From an uncultured bacterium (GTDB lineage Bacteria > Bacteroidota > Bacteroidia > Bacteroidales > Bacteroidaceae): a stretch of DNA of 38,105 bases. Made by a program: the position numbers and the translations under genes. Location of the stretch: NCBI GenBank assembly GCA_905216095.1, contig CAJMSQ010000023.1:1-38105 (forward strand). Reading direction: 5' to 3'. Under the pieces are notes generated by a model. The model was given only the letters and a program-made list of their open reading frames with translations. It ran no database searches and was not told the origin of the DNA. Shown here one piece after another: positions 15,494-23,996 of this stretch (the stretch's first letter is position 1; each line of letters begins with the position of its first letter).

Positions 15494-16603
15494 TCAATGA
15501 CGCTGGCGACGTACGCTCAACGTTCCGCCCGAGCGGGAGCCGCCCGAACTGCGCTGGCGCTTCTGTGCCACCTTGGAGGTCTTTTCCTTGGAAGTGCCCG
15601 ACTTGGACTTGGACGATGCCGGAGCAGATGCCGACGAGACGGAAGTGCGACGGCCCGTAGAACGACGTACCGTGCGGCGCGACGACTTCTTGTCGGCGGC
15701 TGCCACGCTGTCGGCGGCAGCTTTTTCGGCGGCAGCCTTGGCCATGGCCACCGAGTCGCGTCCCCAGACGTGGTCCTGGAAGTCTACCATCTCGCGCTCT
15801 ATGCGTTTGCGCTCCTTGATGACGGTGGAGTCGTTCGAGAAGTCGCTTACGAGAATGCGGTCCTGCAGGTTGGTCGTCTTATATATCTCTCCGTCGTAGA
15901 CATTGAGCGTGAAATAATCGTCGGCCGACATCATGGCGGCGTTGTTCAGGTTGGAACTCATCAGCATGAGCTTGCCCAGATGCGGCGCCACCTCGTCATA
16001 GTTCACCCAGAACATGGGCCGGCGGGCGTCTGCGCCGCCAAAGTCGAGGTCACCGCGCTGCAGCACGGGGCAGATGGCCGTCACGCGCGAGCGGAACGTG
16101 GCCGTGTGCTGGTCATAATACCGGCTCTCCTTGACAAAATACATCTTCACCTCCTCGGACGGCAGGTCGGCGTCGTTCACACGGATGCGGCCGTCTTTCG
16201 ACTCGTAGGGAATCTCATAGGTGTCCATGATGGCTTTCCCTTTGATGACGCGATCGGGCGTGAAGTGCGGGTTCATGTCGAGCGTGTACTCGTATGCCTT
16301 GACCTGTCCGCGCAGGATGAGGCGGAACAAGTAGGTGAAGAGATTGACACGTCCCTCCTGCGGGGTCGTGGGATAATAGAGCACGGCGTTCGCGTCCTTG
16401 GTCAGGTCGAGCTGGCGGTAGATGTCGCGCCTCCAGGCGGCATCTGCGGGCATCGCCTGGGCCGTAGGGAAGTCGCGGTAGGCCGATGCGGTGGGCACGG
16501 CGGCCTGTTTTTCCTTTTGCTCCTGCGCACGGCGGCGCGCAGGGGGCTGTGCCACGGCCGAGAACGTGGTCAGGCAAAGCAAAATCAATATGGCGTGTTT
16601 CAT
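15494..16603 (-). CDS. gldN: Type IX secretion system ring protein GldN/PorN
   Basis: GldN (PorN in Porphyromonas gingivalis) is a periplasmic T9SS component that forms a ring with the lipoprotein GldK at the outer membrane and contacts GldM. The protein has a signal peptide (MKHAILILLCLTTFSAVA), then the conserved core with DIYRQLDLTKDANAVLYYP, NLFTYLFRLILRGQVKAYEY, MFWVNYDEVAPHLGK and LNVYDGEIYKTTNLQDRI. The last 70-80 residues are an unusual alanine-, serine-, lysine- and arginine-rich tail ending in LSVRRQRH, which is low complexity and probably disordered. It is the last gene of the por/gld operon, 110 bp after gldM. Confidence 0.93.
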   Translation of the reverse strand: MKHAILILLCLTTFSAVAQPPARRRAQEQKEKQAAVPTASAYRDFPTAQAMPADAAWRRDIYRQLDLTKDANAVLYYPTTPQEGRVNLFTYLFRLILRGQVKAYEYTLDMNPHFTPDRVIKGKAIMDTYEIPYESKDGRIRVNDADLPSEEVKMYFVKESRYYDQHTATFRSRVTAICPVLQRGDLDFGGADARRPMFWVNYDEVAPHLGKLMLMSSNLNNAAMMSADDYFTLNVYDGEIYKTTNLQDRILVSDFSNDSTVIKERKRIEREMVDFQDHVWGRDSVAMAKAAAEKAAADSVAAADKKSSRRTVRRSTGRRTSVSSASAPASSKSKSGTSKEKTSKVAQKRQRSSGGSRSGGTLSVRRQRH

Positions 16604-16713
16604 AACTGTATATTTTCTTGTTGTTTTCTGCTCGGATAGGTTTTCCCGTCATAAGGCCGGCGGGCATTTCCTCCGGTCCTCCGCCGCGCACGGGGCACGG
16701 CGGCCCGACGGCA

Positions 16714-18267
16714 TCAGTTCAGGATGATTTCCATCGGATAGGTAAGCGTGCGTTCCACTCCGTCGGGACCGACCACACGCACCTTGCTGATGTAGAACCG
16801 CTGGCCGCGCCGCAACGACCGGATGAGTTCGCGCTGCGCCTCGGTGAAGTTGGCGCCCGCAGACGGCTCGGGGCGGATGTTGCCCATGCGGTCGAAGAAG
16901 ACGGCCTCGAAGCTGAGCACGCGGAAGGGTATGTCGAGCAGCCCGTCGTCGATGGCGGCACCCACTGACGGCGCGCCGAGCACGCGGCTCTTGACGATGC
17001 GCCCGCCGGTGAAGCGGTCGTTGCCGATGACAAGGTAGGGCGAGGGGTCGGGCAACTTGCGTACTTTGAACGTAAAGCTGCCCATGGACTGCGAACGGCC
17101 GTTCACGACACCGGTGACGGTGAACGTGACGTTCTGTCCCACGGCCGCAGGGCGCGCGGTGTATTTCCCGTTGCCTTTCGACACGAGCGTGCCGCCGGTC
17201 ATGCCGAGTGAAATCTTGTTGGAGGGAACTCCCGACGCGGAAACGCTGACAGGGTTGTCGAAACCGGCATACAGGACGTTCATCAGGTCGGCTGCGACGG
17301 TCGCTCCCGCGGGTGGGGCGATGACGTTATACTTCTGCGTGAAATTGCGACGGACTATCTCGCCGGCGGCATTGGGCATCTGTATGTAACCCGAGAAGCT
17401 GTATTCGCCGGGCGCGCCGACACGGAACTCGTAACTGCCGCTGGAGGAAATCTGACGGCCGTTTACGAAAATCTCGGGCCGCTGGGTGGTATCGACAGCC
17501 GCCATGAAGATGCGCGAACGGAAGTTGTCGCCGGGATAAAGCGTAGTGGCCTCGGGCAGTACATAGGCGTTCAGTTCGTTCACACGTATGTCTTTCAGGT
17601 CGATGTTGGCCTGAAGCCCGTGTACCACGACACTCTCGGCGCTGCGGATGTCGCTCTGCAGCTTGGAAAGCATGGTGACGGCGGCAATGGAAGGCATGGA
17701 CTCGAACATATATTCCTCCCAGCTCTTCCCGATGTTGTCTTCCTTCTGCGGGACGGCGGTACTGAGGTTCGAACCTATGATGGCCCGCTGGCGCGCATCG
17801 GTCACAAACGAGAGTATGCGCTCGCGGAAACTGTTTACCCTTTCGTAAAGGAGGCGTCCCTGCCCTTTGACGGGCGCCAGCATGATGTGACCGGCCGCCT
17901 CAAGGTCTTCCTTGTTGCGGATATCCCCGGGATTGCCTTTCGCACCGTCGGCCTCGCGGGCAATGGCCCAGCGCAACTGCTCGACATAATCGTAGAGAGA
18001 ATCGGACATACGCTTCACCGACATGGCCTTGTCGTACCAAGGCTTCACTTTCACGGGGTTGGCCTTGAGTTGCCCGGCAAGGTCGGCATAGACAGCCTGG
18101 CTTTCCTTGACGGAATTGGCCGTTGTCCGGTCCAGACTGTCGCCTACGAGTTCGAAGCCCTTGAGGACCTCGTTCGACACGTTGAGGGCCATCAGCGCCA
18201 GCAGGACGATATACATCAGGTTTATCATCTTCTGACGGGGTGAAAGCGGTCTCTTTTTTACTGACAT
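16714..18267 (-). CDS. gldM: Type IX secretion system motor subunit GldM/PorM
   Basis: GldM with GldL forms the inner-membrane proton-driven motor of the T9SS; its single N-terminal helix is embedded in the GldL ring and the long periplasmic part reaches GldK and GldN. The 517-residue protein shows the hallmark N-terminus SPRQKMINLMYIVLLALMAL (about 9-28) and NVSNEVLKGFELV. Repeated beta-domains follow (around GSYEFRVGAPGEYSF, VSASGVPSNKISLGMTGG and SVGAAIDDGLLDIPFRVLSF). Length and layout are standard. It lies 40 bp after gldL. Confidence 0.96.
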   Translation of the reverse strand: MSVKKRPLSPRQKMINLMYIVLLALMALNVSNEVLKGFELVGDSLDRTTANSVKESQAVYADLAGQLKANPVKVKPWYDKAMSVKRMSDSLYDYVEQLRWAIAREADGAKGNPGDIRNKEDLEAAGHIMLAPVKGQGRLLYERVNSFRERILSFVTDARQRAIIGSNLSTAVPQKEDNIGKSWEEYMFESMPSIAAVTMLSKLQSDIRSAESVVVHGLQANIDLKDIRVNELNAYVLPEATTLYPGDNFRSRIFMAAVDTTQRPEIFVNGRQISSSGSYEFRVGAPGEYSFSGYIQMPNAAGEIVRRNFTQKYNVIAPPAGATVAADLMNVLYAGFDNPVSVSASGVPSNKISLGMTGGTLVSKGNGKYTARPAAVGQNVTFTVTGVVNGRSQSMGSFTFKVRKLPDPSPYLVIGNDRFTGGRIVKSRVLGAPSVGAAIDDGLLDIPFRVLSFEAVFFDRMGNIRPEPSAGANFTEAQRELIRSLRRGQRFYISKVRVVGPDGVERTLTYPMEIILN

Positions 18268-18307
18268 TGGTTCTGACGTTTACTGAATTGGGGGATGGTG
18301 GTGCAAA

Positions 18308-19246
18308 TCAGGCATTGGAGCCCGGACCTGCCGCTCCGCCGCGCATATTCACGGTGAGGGCTTCGATCATGCGGCCGTAAACGCCGTTGAGCTCTTCGAT
18401 TTGCTGTGCCAGCTTGTGGGTCTGTTCGTTGATCTGGTCGATAGTACCCACTTGCAGGCTGATACTCTTGAGGTGAAGTTCGTAAACCTTGTTGATGCCC
18501 GTGAGCGTGCGGTTGAGATTGTCCATCTCTTCGCTGTCCTTGGTGAGACGCGCGCTCTGCTCGTCCACTTTGGCAAACGTATCCGACAGGGTCTGCAACT
18601 TCTCTATATAGGTCTGCGTGGCAGACTCCATCTCGGGCGAAAGCACGGCCTGGGCGCGACGCAGCAGCTCGTCGTTGGCGGCGCGGATGATGGCGGCCAG
18701 CCGCTGCGCCTCGTTCTCAAACGGCTCGGAACCGGCAGGCGTTGCGGCGGCGATGGCCTCGCGGGCTGCCGTAACGGGGTCGGCGGGAACAGCGGAAGCC
18801 GCCTGCGCTCCACCACCGATGATGATGGTTCCGCCACCCTGCGCGCCGGAAACGGCAGCAGCCTGTTGCGAAACGGCGGATGCACGGTGACGTGCGACTT
18901 CCTCCGTGGGCGTGTCCTCTCCGTCCCCGTCCTGTTCTTCGTCCTCGTCCACCAGTCCGAGTCGGGCGGCGATTTCCTCGTCCGTCTCGTAGTCCGAAGG
19001 CAATTCCTTGCCGTCTTCGGTCTTGTCGAAGGGGCGGTCGAAGGCCGAAAGGAAGAATACGACGACCTCAGTGCCCATTCCGAGGAACAACATCATGTTG
19101 CCGCCCGGAAGATGGGTCAGTTTGAAGAGCGCACCAAGTATGACGATGGAAGCGCCCCAACTGTACGCGTAATTAAGAAACGTCTGCCCGGGAACACTGT
19201 CCATCCAGTGTTGCAGGCGAACCACTAAGTTTATCTTTATAGCCAT
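18308..19246 (-). CDS. gldL: Type IX secretion system motor subunit GldL/PorL
   Basis: GldL is the stator-like inner-membrane partner of GldM. It has two membrane helices: about residues 26-43 (YAYSWGASIVILGALFKL) and 50-69 (MMLFLGMGTEVVVFFLSAF, containing the conserved membrane glutamate). A short DRPFDK segment and a long cytoplasmic coiled-coil region follow, around ESATQTYIEKLQTLSD and LNGVYGRMIEALT. Between them is an acidic then alanine/glycine-rich insertion of about 80 residues (DEDEEQDGDGED, GGGTIIIGGG) that looks disordered. The start MAIKINLVVRLQHWMDS is typical. It is 54 bp downstream of gldK. Confidence 0.95.
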   Translation of the reverse strand: MAIKINLVVRLQHWMDSVPGQTFLNYAYSWGASIVILGALFKLTHLPGGNMMLFLGMGTEVVVFFLSAFDRPFDKTEDGKELPSDYETDEEIAARLGLVDEDEEQDGDGEDTPTEEVARHRASAVSQQAAAVSGAQGGGTIIIGGGAQAASAVPADPVTAAREAIAAATPAGSEPFENEAQRLAAIIRAANDELLRRAQAVLSPEMESATQTYIEKLQTLSDTFAKVDEQSARLTKDSEEMDNLNRTLTGINKVYELHLKSISLQVGTIDQINEQTHKLAQQIEELNGVYGRMIEALTVNMRGGAAGPGSNA

Positions 19247-19300
19247 TTGTGTGCGATTGTTTTAAGTTCAGACGGTTGTACCCTGCGGATGCGGGCTGTT

Positions 19301-20803
19301 TCATTTCTTCCGGCCCTTCGCAGCCGCCGTGTTGCTGGTCGTGGCAGCCTTGGAGCGGACACAACGGAAGCCTATGAACGAACGGGGCTGGTTCTGGTAC
19401 TCCCATGTGCGCCATGCCGAGCGGATGTACGACAGGGGGTCTTTCCACGAACCGCCGCGCACGCTTTTGCGCTTCAGCACGTAGGGGTCTTCCTGTGCCG
19501 CATTGTACCGCAGTTCGGGGTTCAGGTCGGCCATGGACGCCACGCCGGCTTCGGTATATACCGTGTTGGTCCATTCGGCCACGTTTCCGGCCATGTCGAA
19601 AAGGCCGTTGGAGTTGGCTCCGTATATACCCACGCGCGACGTGATGAGGTTGCCGTCTTCCGTATAATTACCTTTGTCGGGCTTGAAGTTGGCAAAGAAG
19701 CAGCCTTTGTCGTTCTTGCTCTCGTCTCCGGTCCACGGGAAAGGATTTCCCTCCTTGCCGCGTGCGGCATACTCCCACTCTATCTCGGTCGGCAGGCGGT
19801 AACGCTGGATGTAGCGGGCCTGCGGGCCGAGCCCCTTCATCAGGTACTCGGTGCGCCATGCGCAGAAAGCCTCGGCCTGCTCCCACGTAACGCCGACTAC
19901 CGGGTAGTCATTGTACGTCGGGGACGAGAAATAGAGTTTCATGTATGCCTCGTTGTTGGCATTTGGAAAGTCGTTCACCCAACAGGTCGTGTCGGGATAC
20001 ACATTTACTATATAGGTATTGAGAAAATCGTAGAGCGAAGACAGCGGCCGCTCGATGGTACGGCGCACTATCTGCCCGTTGTCGTCCACGTAGGCGGTGT
20101 CCTTCGAAATCATCACCGTCTCGTTCTCGTCCACGGAAGCGTCGGTGTTGAGGTTACGCTCCTTCGGGTCAAGCCGGTACTTGCGCAAGGCCGCCTTTTC
20201 GTAGTCGAAGATTTCATAACGGTAAATCAACTGTTTCGCGTCCAGCATCACCGTACCGTCTATGGGGTGGGTAACGTACACGCTCCTGATGGCGCGCTCC
20301 TGGTTCTCGGTGGGTTTGCGCCACGGAATGGGCTTGGCCCAGTTCAGATGGGGTGTGACGGGGTCGCCGTTACGGTCCACCTCTATTTTATAGGTTTCGT
20401 CACCGCCATACGACGGGTCTGCCAGACGTTCGCGGATGATGGAGTCGCGCACCCACTCGACAAACTGCCGGTACATGGAGTTGGTCACTTCCGTCTGGTC
20501 CATCCAGAAGCCGTCCACCGAGATATCCTTCACCGGCGTGACGATACCCCAGAGCGAGTCGTTCTTTTCGATGCCGGCCCGCAGGTATCCGCGCTTCACT
20601 TCCACCATGCCGAAGGGCACAGGCTCGTTGAACGCCGACGAACGACGCCCTGTCACCTCGCCGCCGCTCTGCATGGCGCGTCCGCCACCGAAACAAGCCG
20701 TCAGCATAAGGGACAAAAGCATTGCCGACACCAAGGCCGGCAGCGATCGGGCCGCCCCTCCGGCAAGGCTGTGCGTACGATTGGTATTCTTCATGCTATA
20801 CAT
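19301..20803 (-). CDS. gldK: Type IX secretion lipoprotein GldK/PorK
   Basis: GldK is an outer-membrane lipoprotein of the T9SS ring, built on a formylglycine-generating-enzyme (SUMF1-like) fold without known enzymatic activity. The lipobox is LTAC with Cys37. The fold motifs are SVDGFWMDQTEVTNSMYRQF, DYPVVGVTWEQAEAFCAWR, RLPTEIEWEYAARG, GLFDMAGNVAEWTNTVY and KSVRGGSWKDPLSYIRSAWR, with the end IGFRCVRS. An ATG three codons downstream (20794) is an equally good start. A porP-like gene precedes it by 58 bp and gldL follows. Confidence 0.95.
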   Translation of the reverse strand: MYSMKNTNRTHSLAGGAARSLPALVSAMLLSLMLTACFGGGRAMQSGGEVTGRRSSAFNEPVPFGMVEVKRGYLRAGIEKNDSLWGIVTPVKDISVDGFWMDQTEVTNSMYRQFVEWVRDSIIRERLADPSYGGDETYKIEVDRNGDPVTPHLNWAKPIPWRKPTENQERAIRSVYVTHPIDGTVMLDAKQLIYRYEIFDYEKAALRKYRLDPKERNLNTDASVDENETVMISKDTAYVDDNGQIVRRTIERPLSSLYDFLNTYIVNVYPDTTCWVNDFPNANNEAYMKLYFSSPTYNDYPVVGVTWEQAEAFCAWRTEYLMKGLGPQARYIQRYRLPTEIEWEYAARGKEGNPFPWTGDESKNDKGCFFANFKPDKGNYTEDGNLITSRVGIYGANSNGLFDMAGNVAEWTNTVYTEAGVASMADLNPELRYNAAQEDPYVLKRKSVRGGSWKDPLSYIRSAWRTWEYQNQPRSFIGFRCVRSKAATTSNTAAAKGRKK

Positions 20804-20861
20804 ATTTTTTCTGATGTGTCTTTTCCGATGTCAAGAGCCGGCCGTGCCGTTGTCCGTCCCG

Positions 20862-21821
20862 TCAGAGGAAGCGGACGCTCTTGTGCCTGTTTTTTCCTTT
20901 CTTGCCCAGATTGAGGTCCATCCGGTAGCCGAGCGTCACCTCGTGCTGCCCGCTGCCGATGCCCATGCCGCCCGTGAAGGCCTCGTAGGAGTAACTGATG
21001 TCCACGCCGTGGAACGTCCCGCCCACAAAGCCCGCCACGGAATGCTGGGGGCTATAGTTCAGACCGCCGTACAGGCGTTTCTTCTCGTAGGCGTACACGA
21101 CGCGCGCCGTGATGTCGGACCGGAAGTCGGTCCCGTCGTAGCGCAAAAGCGTGGAAGGCACTATCGTAAATAACGGGCTACGGGTACGAATATTGTATCC
21201 GGCCGTAAAATTATACAAAGATTTTATTCCGATTTCGTTGGTTTCGCCCAGCAGGACGGTGGGTGCGGTCAGGTGTTGCGCCGCCAGGCCCGCATACCAC
21301 GGGCCGCGGGCATACCACAGTCCGGCCGAGGCGTCGAACTTCGAACCGTTCACCTCCGTCGAGGGAAATGCGGGGTCGTCCGCGTCGCCGAGGTCGGCCT
21401 TCGAGCCGTCCACCTTCTCGGCCAGCATGTCCACGGCCGCGCCGATGCTGAGCGTACCGCCGAACAGACGGAGATGGTAAGCGTACTGCAGACTGAAGCG
21501 CTGGTGGGCAAAGAGTCCTATCTCGTCCTGCTGGAACACCAGACCGACGCCGTGACGTGTCCGTCCGATGAGAAAAGCCATGTCGGCGCCGGCATACATC
21601 GTGCTGCCGGCGTCCTCGAAACCGGCGGCGTGGCTCTGATAAGCCGCATTGATGTTGAGCTGCGGTATCCGCCCCACGGCAGCGGGATTGAACTGCGCCT
21701 CCTGCTGCCAATAGTGGACGAAGGCGGGGTCCTGCTGCGCCCGCAATGCCGGGACAAGCAGAAACAGAAGCGACAGCGCCATGCACAGCCGGCGTGCGGA
21801 GCGGGCCGGACGGGAGGACAC
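20862..21821 (-). CDS. porP: PorP/SprF family outer membrane protein
   Basis: PorP/SprF proteins are outer-membrane barrels linked to the T9SS, several of which anchor or assist specific cargo. The mature region QQDPAFVHYWQQEAQFNPAAVG is the family hallmark, followed by alternating beta-strand segments through YNFTAGYNIR, YGGLNYSPQHSVAGFVGG and the end VTLGYRMDLNL. The open frame extends to 22037, but the DUF2795 gene (21886-22107) overlaps that part. I chose the GTG at 21821 because it gives an arginine-rich start before the hydrophobic core LCMALSLLFLLVPALRA; ATG 21782 is the alternative. It heads the porP-gldKLMN block, the same order as in Porphyromonas gingivalis. Confidence 0.88.
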   Translation of the reverse strand: MSSRPARSARRLCMALSLLFLLVPALRAQQDPAFVHYWQQEAQFNPAAVGRIPQLNINAAYQSHAAGFEDAGSTMYAGADMAFLIGRTRHGVGLVFQQDEIGLFAHQRFSLQYAYHLRLFGGTLSIGAAVDMLAEKVDGSKADLGDADDPAFPSTEVNGSKFDASAGLWYARGPWYAGLAAQHLTAPTVLLGETNEIGIKSLYNFTAGYNIRTRSPLFTIVPSTLLRYDGTDFRSDITARVVYAYEKKRLYGGLNYSPQHSVAGFVGGTFHGVDISYSYEAFTGGMGIGSGQHEVTLGYRMDLNLGKKGKNRHKSVRFL

Positions 21822-21885
21822 AAACCCTTGAAGCCCCTCCGTCACCGGAGAGGCCGTCCAACGTATGCCCGTGCGTCGTGTCGTC

Positions 21886-22107
21886 TTAATATTCGTCTTC
21901 GTTGAAAAGAAAATCTTCCTTAGTCGGATAGTCCGGCCATACGTCCTCGATGGTTTCATAGATTTCGCCTTCGTCTTCCAGCTCCTGAAGGTTTTCCACC
22001 ACCTCCATAGGCGCGCCCGAGCGCATTGCATAGTCAATCAGTTCGTCTTTCGAGGCGGGCCAGGGGGCATCTTCGAGCTTCGAAGCCAGTTCCAGTGTCC
22101 AGTACAT
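21886..22107 (-). CDS. DUF2795 domain protein, 73 aa
   Basis: The protein MYWTLELASKLEDAPWPASK continues with DELIDYAMRSGAPMEVVENL and the acidic end WPDYPTKEDFLFNEDEY. This is the very conserved DUF2795-type small protein of Bacteroidota, in which the helical core (DELIDYA-x-R-x-GAP) resembles a degenerate DNA- or protein-binding helix bundle. Its function is not established. It has its own promoter-like box (TATTTTTG, complement of 22207-22214) and leads directly into porP with a 64-bp gap, so it may be cotranscribed with the T9SS genes. Confidence 0.88.
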   Translation of the reverse strand: MYWTLELASKLEDAPWPASKDELIDYAMRSGAPMEVVENLQELEDEGEIYETIEDVWPDYPTKEDFLFNEDEY

Positions 22108-22206
22108 AGTCTTTCCGTTTTATCTGAATTCGTGTCCTGCCCCGTCCGCAGGCGGTTTCCGCAGCCTGACGGCCGGACCGTTCCGCGGTTCCGGGGCATT
22201 TGGCGA

Positions 22207-22232
22207 CAAAAATACTATTTTTATTATACAAA
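22207..22232 (-). promoter_or_regulatory. Promoter for the DUF2795-porP-gldKLMN transcript
   Basis: On the minus strand TATTTTTG (22207-22214) is an exact -7 match about 100 bp upstream of the DUF2795 start. The nearest TTTG (22229-22232) is only 14 bp away, and GTTG at 22233-22236 gives 18 bp, so the -33 box is uncertain. Confidence 0.45.
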
Positions 22233-22237
22233 CAACG

Positions 22238-22768
22238 TCATTCCACGCGTTTTATTTCATCCACGCCGTTAAACTTGTTCAAATAGAGGGACAAAACATA
22301 GAAATAATCGGACAGACGGTTCAGGTAGGGCAACGCGGCGTCCATCCGCGCCGACACGGCACGGCGTTCGGCCCTGCGACACACGGCACGGCACACATGG
22401 GCCTGCGCCGCAGCCGGACAGCCGCCCGGCAACACGAAACCGCCGGCGGCCCCGGCGCACGGAGCCAGGCGGTCGATTTCGCTTTCCAGCCCGCGGACAT
22501 CCCGCGCATCGGGGCGCGCCGCACTGCACGCCACGGGGCAGGCCGAAGCCCCGACATCGAACAGCCGGCGCTGCACGCCGCGCAGAAAAGCGGCGATGCC
22601 GTCAGGCACTTGCGCGGCCAGCAGCCCCACATGGCAGTTCAACTCGTCCACGGCCCCGCAGGCCTCGACGGCAGCACAGTCCTTGGCCGCACGCCGCCCG
22701 TCGGCCAATGTCGTACGCCCGCGGTCGCCGCCACGGGTATATATTCTCGTCGGTCGTTCCTCAGTCAT
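22238..22768 (-). CDS. PduO-type ATP:cob(I)alamin adenosyltransferase
   Basis: This enzyme transfers the adenosyl group of ATP to cob(I)alamin to make coenzyme B12. The 176-residue protein shows the family blocks IYTRGGDRGRTTLADGRR (about 9-26), VEACGAVDELNCHVGLL, FVLPGGCPAA, CRAVCRRAERR with the conserved arginines, and LPYLNRLSDYFYVLSLYLN. The ATP-loop reads TRGGD where most relatives have TRTGD, a small departure next to the nucleotide site. The start at 22768 is chosen because the family N-terminus begins there; the frame is open much further upstream but overlaps the preceding gene. It follows that gene with a 2-bp gap, so they form an operon. Confidence 0.9.
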   Translation of the reverse strand: MTEERPTRIYTRGGDRGRTTLADGRRAAKDCAAVEACGAVDELNCHVGLLAAQVPDGIAAFLRGVQRRLFDVGASACPVACSAARPDARDVRGLESEIDRLAPCAGAAGGFVLPGGCPAAAQAHVCRAVCRRAERRAVSARMDAALPYLNRLSDYFYVLSLYLNKFNGVDEIKRVE

Positions 22769-22770
22769 GG

Positions 22771-23391
22771 TCACCAGTAGTTCACGATATAGTTTTCCTT
22801 GTTCAGCCTCCGCTCGAGGCAGGCCAGCCCGAAGTCGTGCAGGTCGAAGGTCTGGCGCACCCGCCCGTCGGCCTGCAACCGCCGCCAGGCCCGCAACGAA
22901 GCCCTGTCGCGCCGGATGCCGCGCACCACGAACAGGGCGCCGTCGGCGGCATGGGACAGACAGGCGTCGCACACGCGGGGCCACGCCACGGGGTCGTCCA
23001 CATAGAGCAGCCCGATGCCTTCCCCGTCCGCGAGAAAAGCCTGCAACGCGCCGAAACCGCCGTCCGCCACGTGCAGGAAGGCACACGCCGTCCGTCCCGC
23101 CGCCAAGTAGCGCAGCGTAGTGGCGGTATGCCGCCCCCACACCACGGCCCGGCGGGCCTCCGAGGCATTGGCGACGCGCAGCATCAGACGGTCGTCGCGC
23201 TCGCGCAGTCCGCAGTCCCCCTCGGTCCGCAACCGGCGCAGCGGGGCGTAGGCATAATATTCGCCGCGCTCGTAGATGACACCCGTTATCAGGGCGAAAG
23301 CGTAGGGCGAATGCACGCCGTAGCCGCAACGGTGGCGGAAACGACACACCCAGCGGGCGCAGCGCGACACGAAGTCGAGGACAGGATTCAT
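22771..23391 (-). CDS. Methyltransferase-like conserved protein (HGVHSP type)
   Basis: This 206-residue protein begins MNPVLDFVSRCARWVCRFRH and carries GYGVHSPYAFALITGVIYER, the signature of a widespread Bacteroidota protein related to class I SAM-dependent methyltransferases. It ends FDLHDFGLACLERRLNKENY, also family-typical. The SAM-binding glycine loop after the first strand is poorly preserved here (VVWGRHTATTLRYLA), so enzymatic activity is doubtful. The start ATG 23391 is chosen over longer frames that run into the dispersed repeat upstream. It is cotranscribed with the cobalamin adenosyltransferase. The promoter inside repeat copy 3 points at it from about 320 bp away. Confidence 0.75.
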   Translation of the reverse strand: MNPVLDFVSRCARWVCRFRHRCGYGVHSPYAFALITGVIYERGEYYAYAPLRRLRTEGDCGLRERDDRLMLRVANASEARRAVVWGRHTATTLRYLAAGRTACAFLHVADGGFGALQAFLADGEGIGLLYVDDPVAWPRVCDACLSHAADGALFVVRGIRRDRASLRAWRRLQADGRVRQTFDLHDFGLACLERRLNKENYIVNYW

Positions 23392-23499
23392 AAACGCGAA
23401 GATAAGCATTTCCCGCCATACGGCAAAACGCGCCGGCAACAGGGCCGCGCAGCGTTTTTTGCGTACTCGCGGAGTTGAAGAAGCCTTATGACGGGAAGT

Positions 23500-23756
23500 G
23501 ACATTAACATTTTTAACTTTTGCGCGCTTCCCAAAAGGCACATAATGCCTGTCCGATGAAGTTGCATGGCATGTAGTTGTCCGCAGATGGCATGTAGAAA
23601 AAACTACAAGGCACTTGGTTTTTCCAAAAGGCATGTAGTTTTGCCCCGTCCCGGGCCTCGGAATACGAAAAAGGGGCGGTCTGATACCGCCCCCGCACTT
23701 TCGCTGTTGCAAAGATAATACATTTTTCGCCCGAAAGCAAGAAGTGTTAATTTGTC
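23500..23756 (-). repeat. Dispersed promoter-hairpin repeat, copy 3 (257 bp)
   Basis: Read on the minus strand: a start related to GATTTTAACAC (GACAAATTAACAC), a CTTG box (23738-23741), 20-bp spacer and TATCTTTG (23710-23717). A perfect GGGGCGGT/ACCGCCCC hairpin (23673-23693) follows, then five U residues. The middle contains ACTACATGCC, CTACATGCCAT and TTGTAG units, and the tail is AAAGTTAAAAATGTTAATGTC. It lies upstream of the methyltransferase/adenosyltransferase operon and points toward it. Its outer end is 12 bp from an independent long inverted-repeat element. Confidence 0.8.
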
Positions 23757-23768
23757 AGGATGCAAATG

Positions 23769-23964
23769 TTAAACCCAAAACGGCCATTAGACTTTTGTCC
23801 GTATTGTTTCTTTTTCCCAACCATATTTTTTCACGGACGGGCGCAGGCATAGCGGGCTATGTCAAGCACGGACGGGGAAAAAGATGACGGGAAAAAGGAG
23901 CAAGACGGCAAAAGAGCCATACCGTCCACGCTTATCGGCGGTCTAATGGCCGATTTGGGTTAAA
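23769..23964. repeat. Long inverted-repeat element (MITE-like), about 196 bp
   Basis: The terminal segments TTAAACCCAAAACGGCCATTAGAC (23769-23792) and 23941-23964 are inverted repeats differing at only one or two positions in the last 20. Inside, TTTTGTCCGTATTGTTTC then TTTTTCCC (about 23793-23817) is partly complementary to GGGAAAAAGGAGCAAGACGGCAAAAG (23890-23915), and a small CATAGC/GCTATG hairpin lies at the centre. The right half carries an extra segment of about 25 bp. No protein is encoded. Confidence 0.7.
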
Positions 23965-23996
23965 AACTGACCGGTCATCAGTCTTTTCCGGACAAA

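Noticed and set aside
17765..17785. GGTTCGAACCT as a tRNA T-arm
   Set aside because: It lies inside gldM, with no acceptor or anticodon arm around it.
19247..20914. 555-codon plus-strand open frame opposite gldK
   Set aside because: Antisense shadow; gldK has clear lipobox and SUMF1-like motifs on the minus strand.
21822..22037. N-terminal extension of the porP open frame
   Set aside because: It overlaps the conserved DUF2795 gene and lacks signal-peptide character; the secretion signal starts near 21821.
22769..23391. Cobalamin riboswitch ahead of the adenosyltransferase
   Set aside because: No B12-box-like sequence is present; the gene is directly preceded by another coding region.
22238..23419. 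393-codon frame suggesting a fused protein ending in the cobalamin adenosyltransferase
   Set aside because: The upstream part overlaps the methyltransferase-like gene in another frame and is Arg/Pro/Gly-rich; the adenosyltransferase has its own start at 22768.
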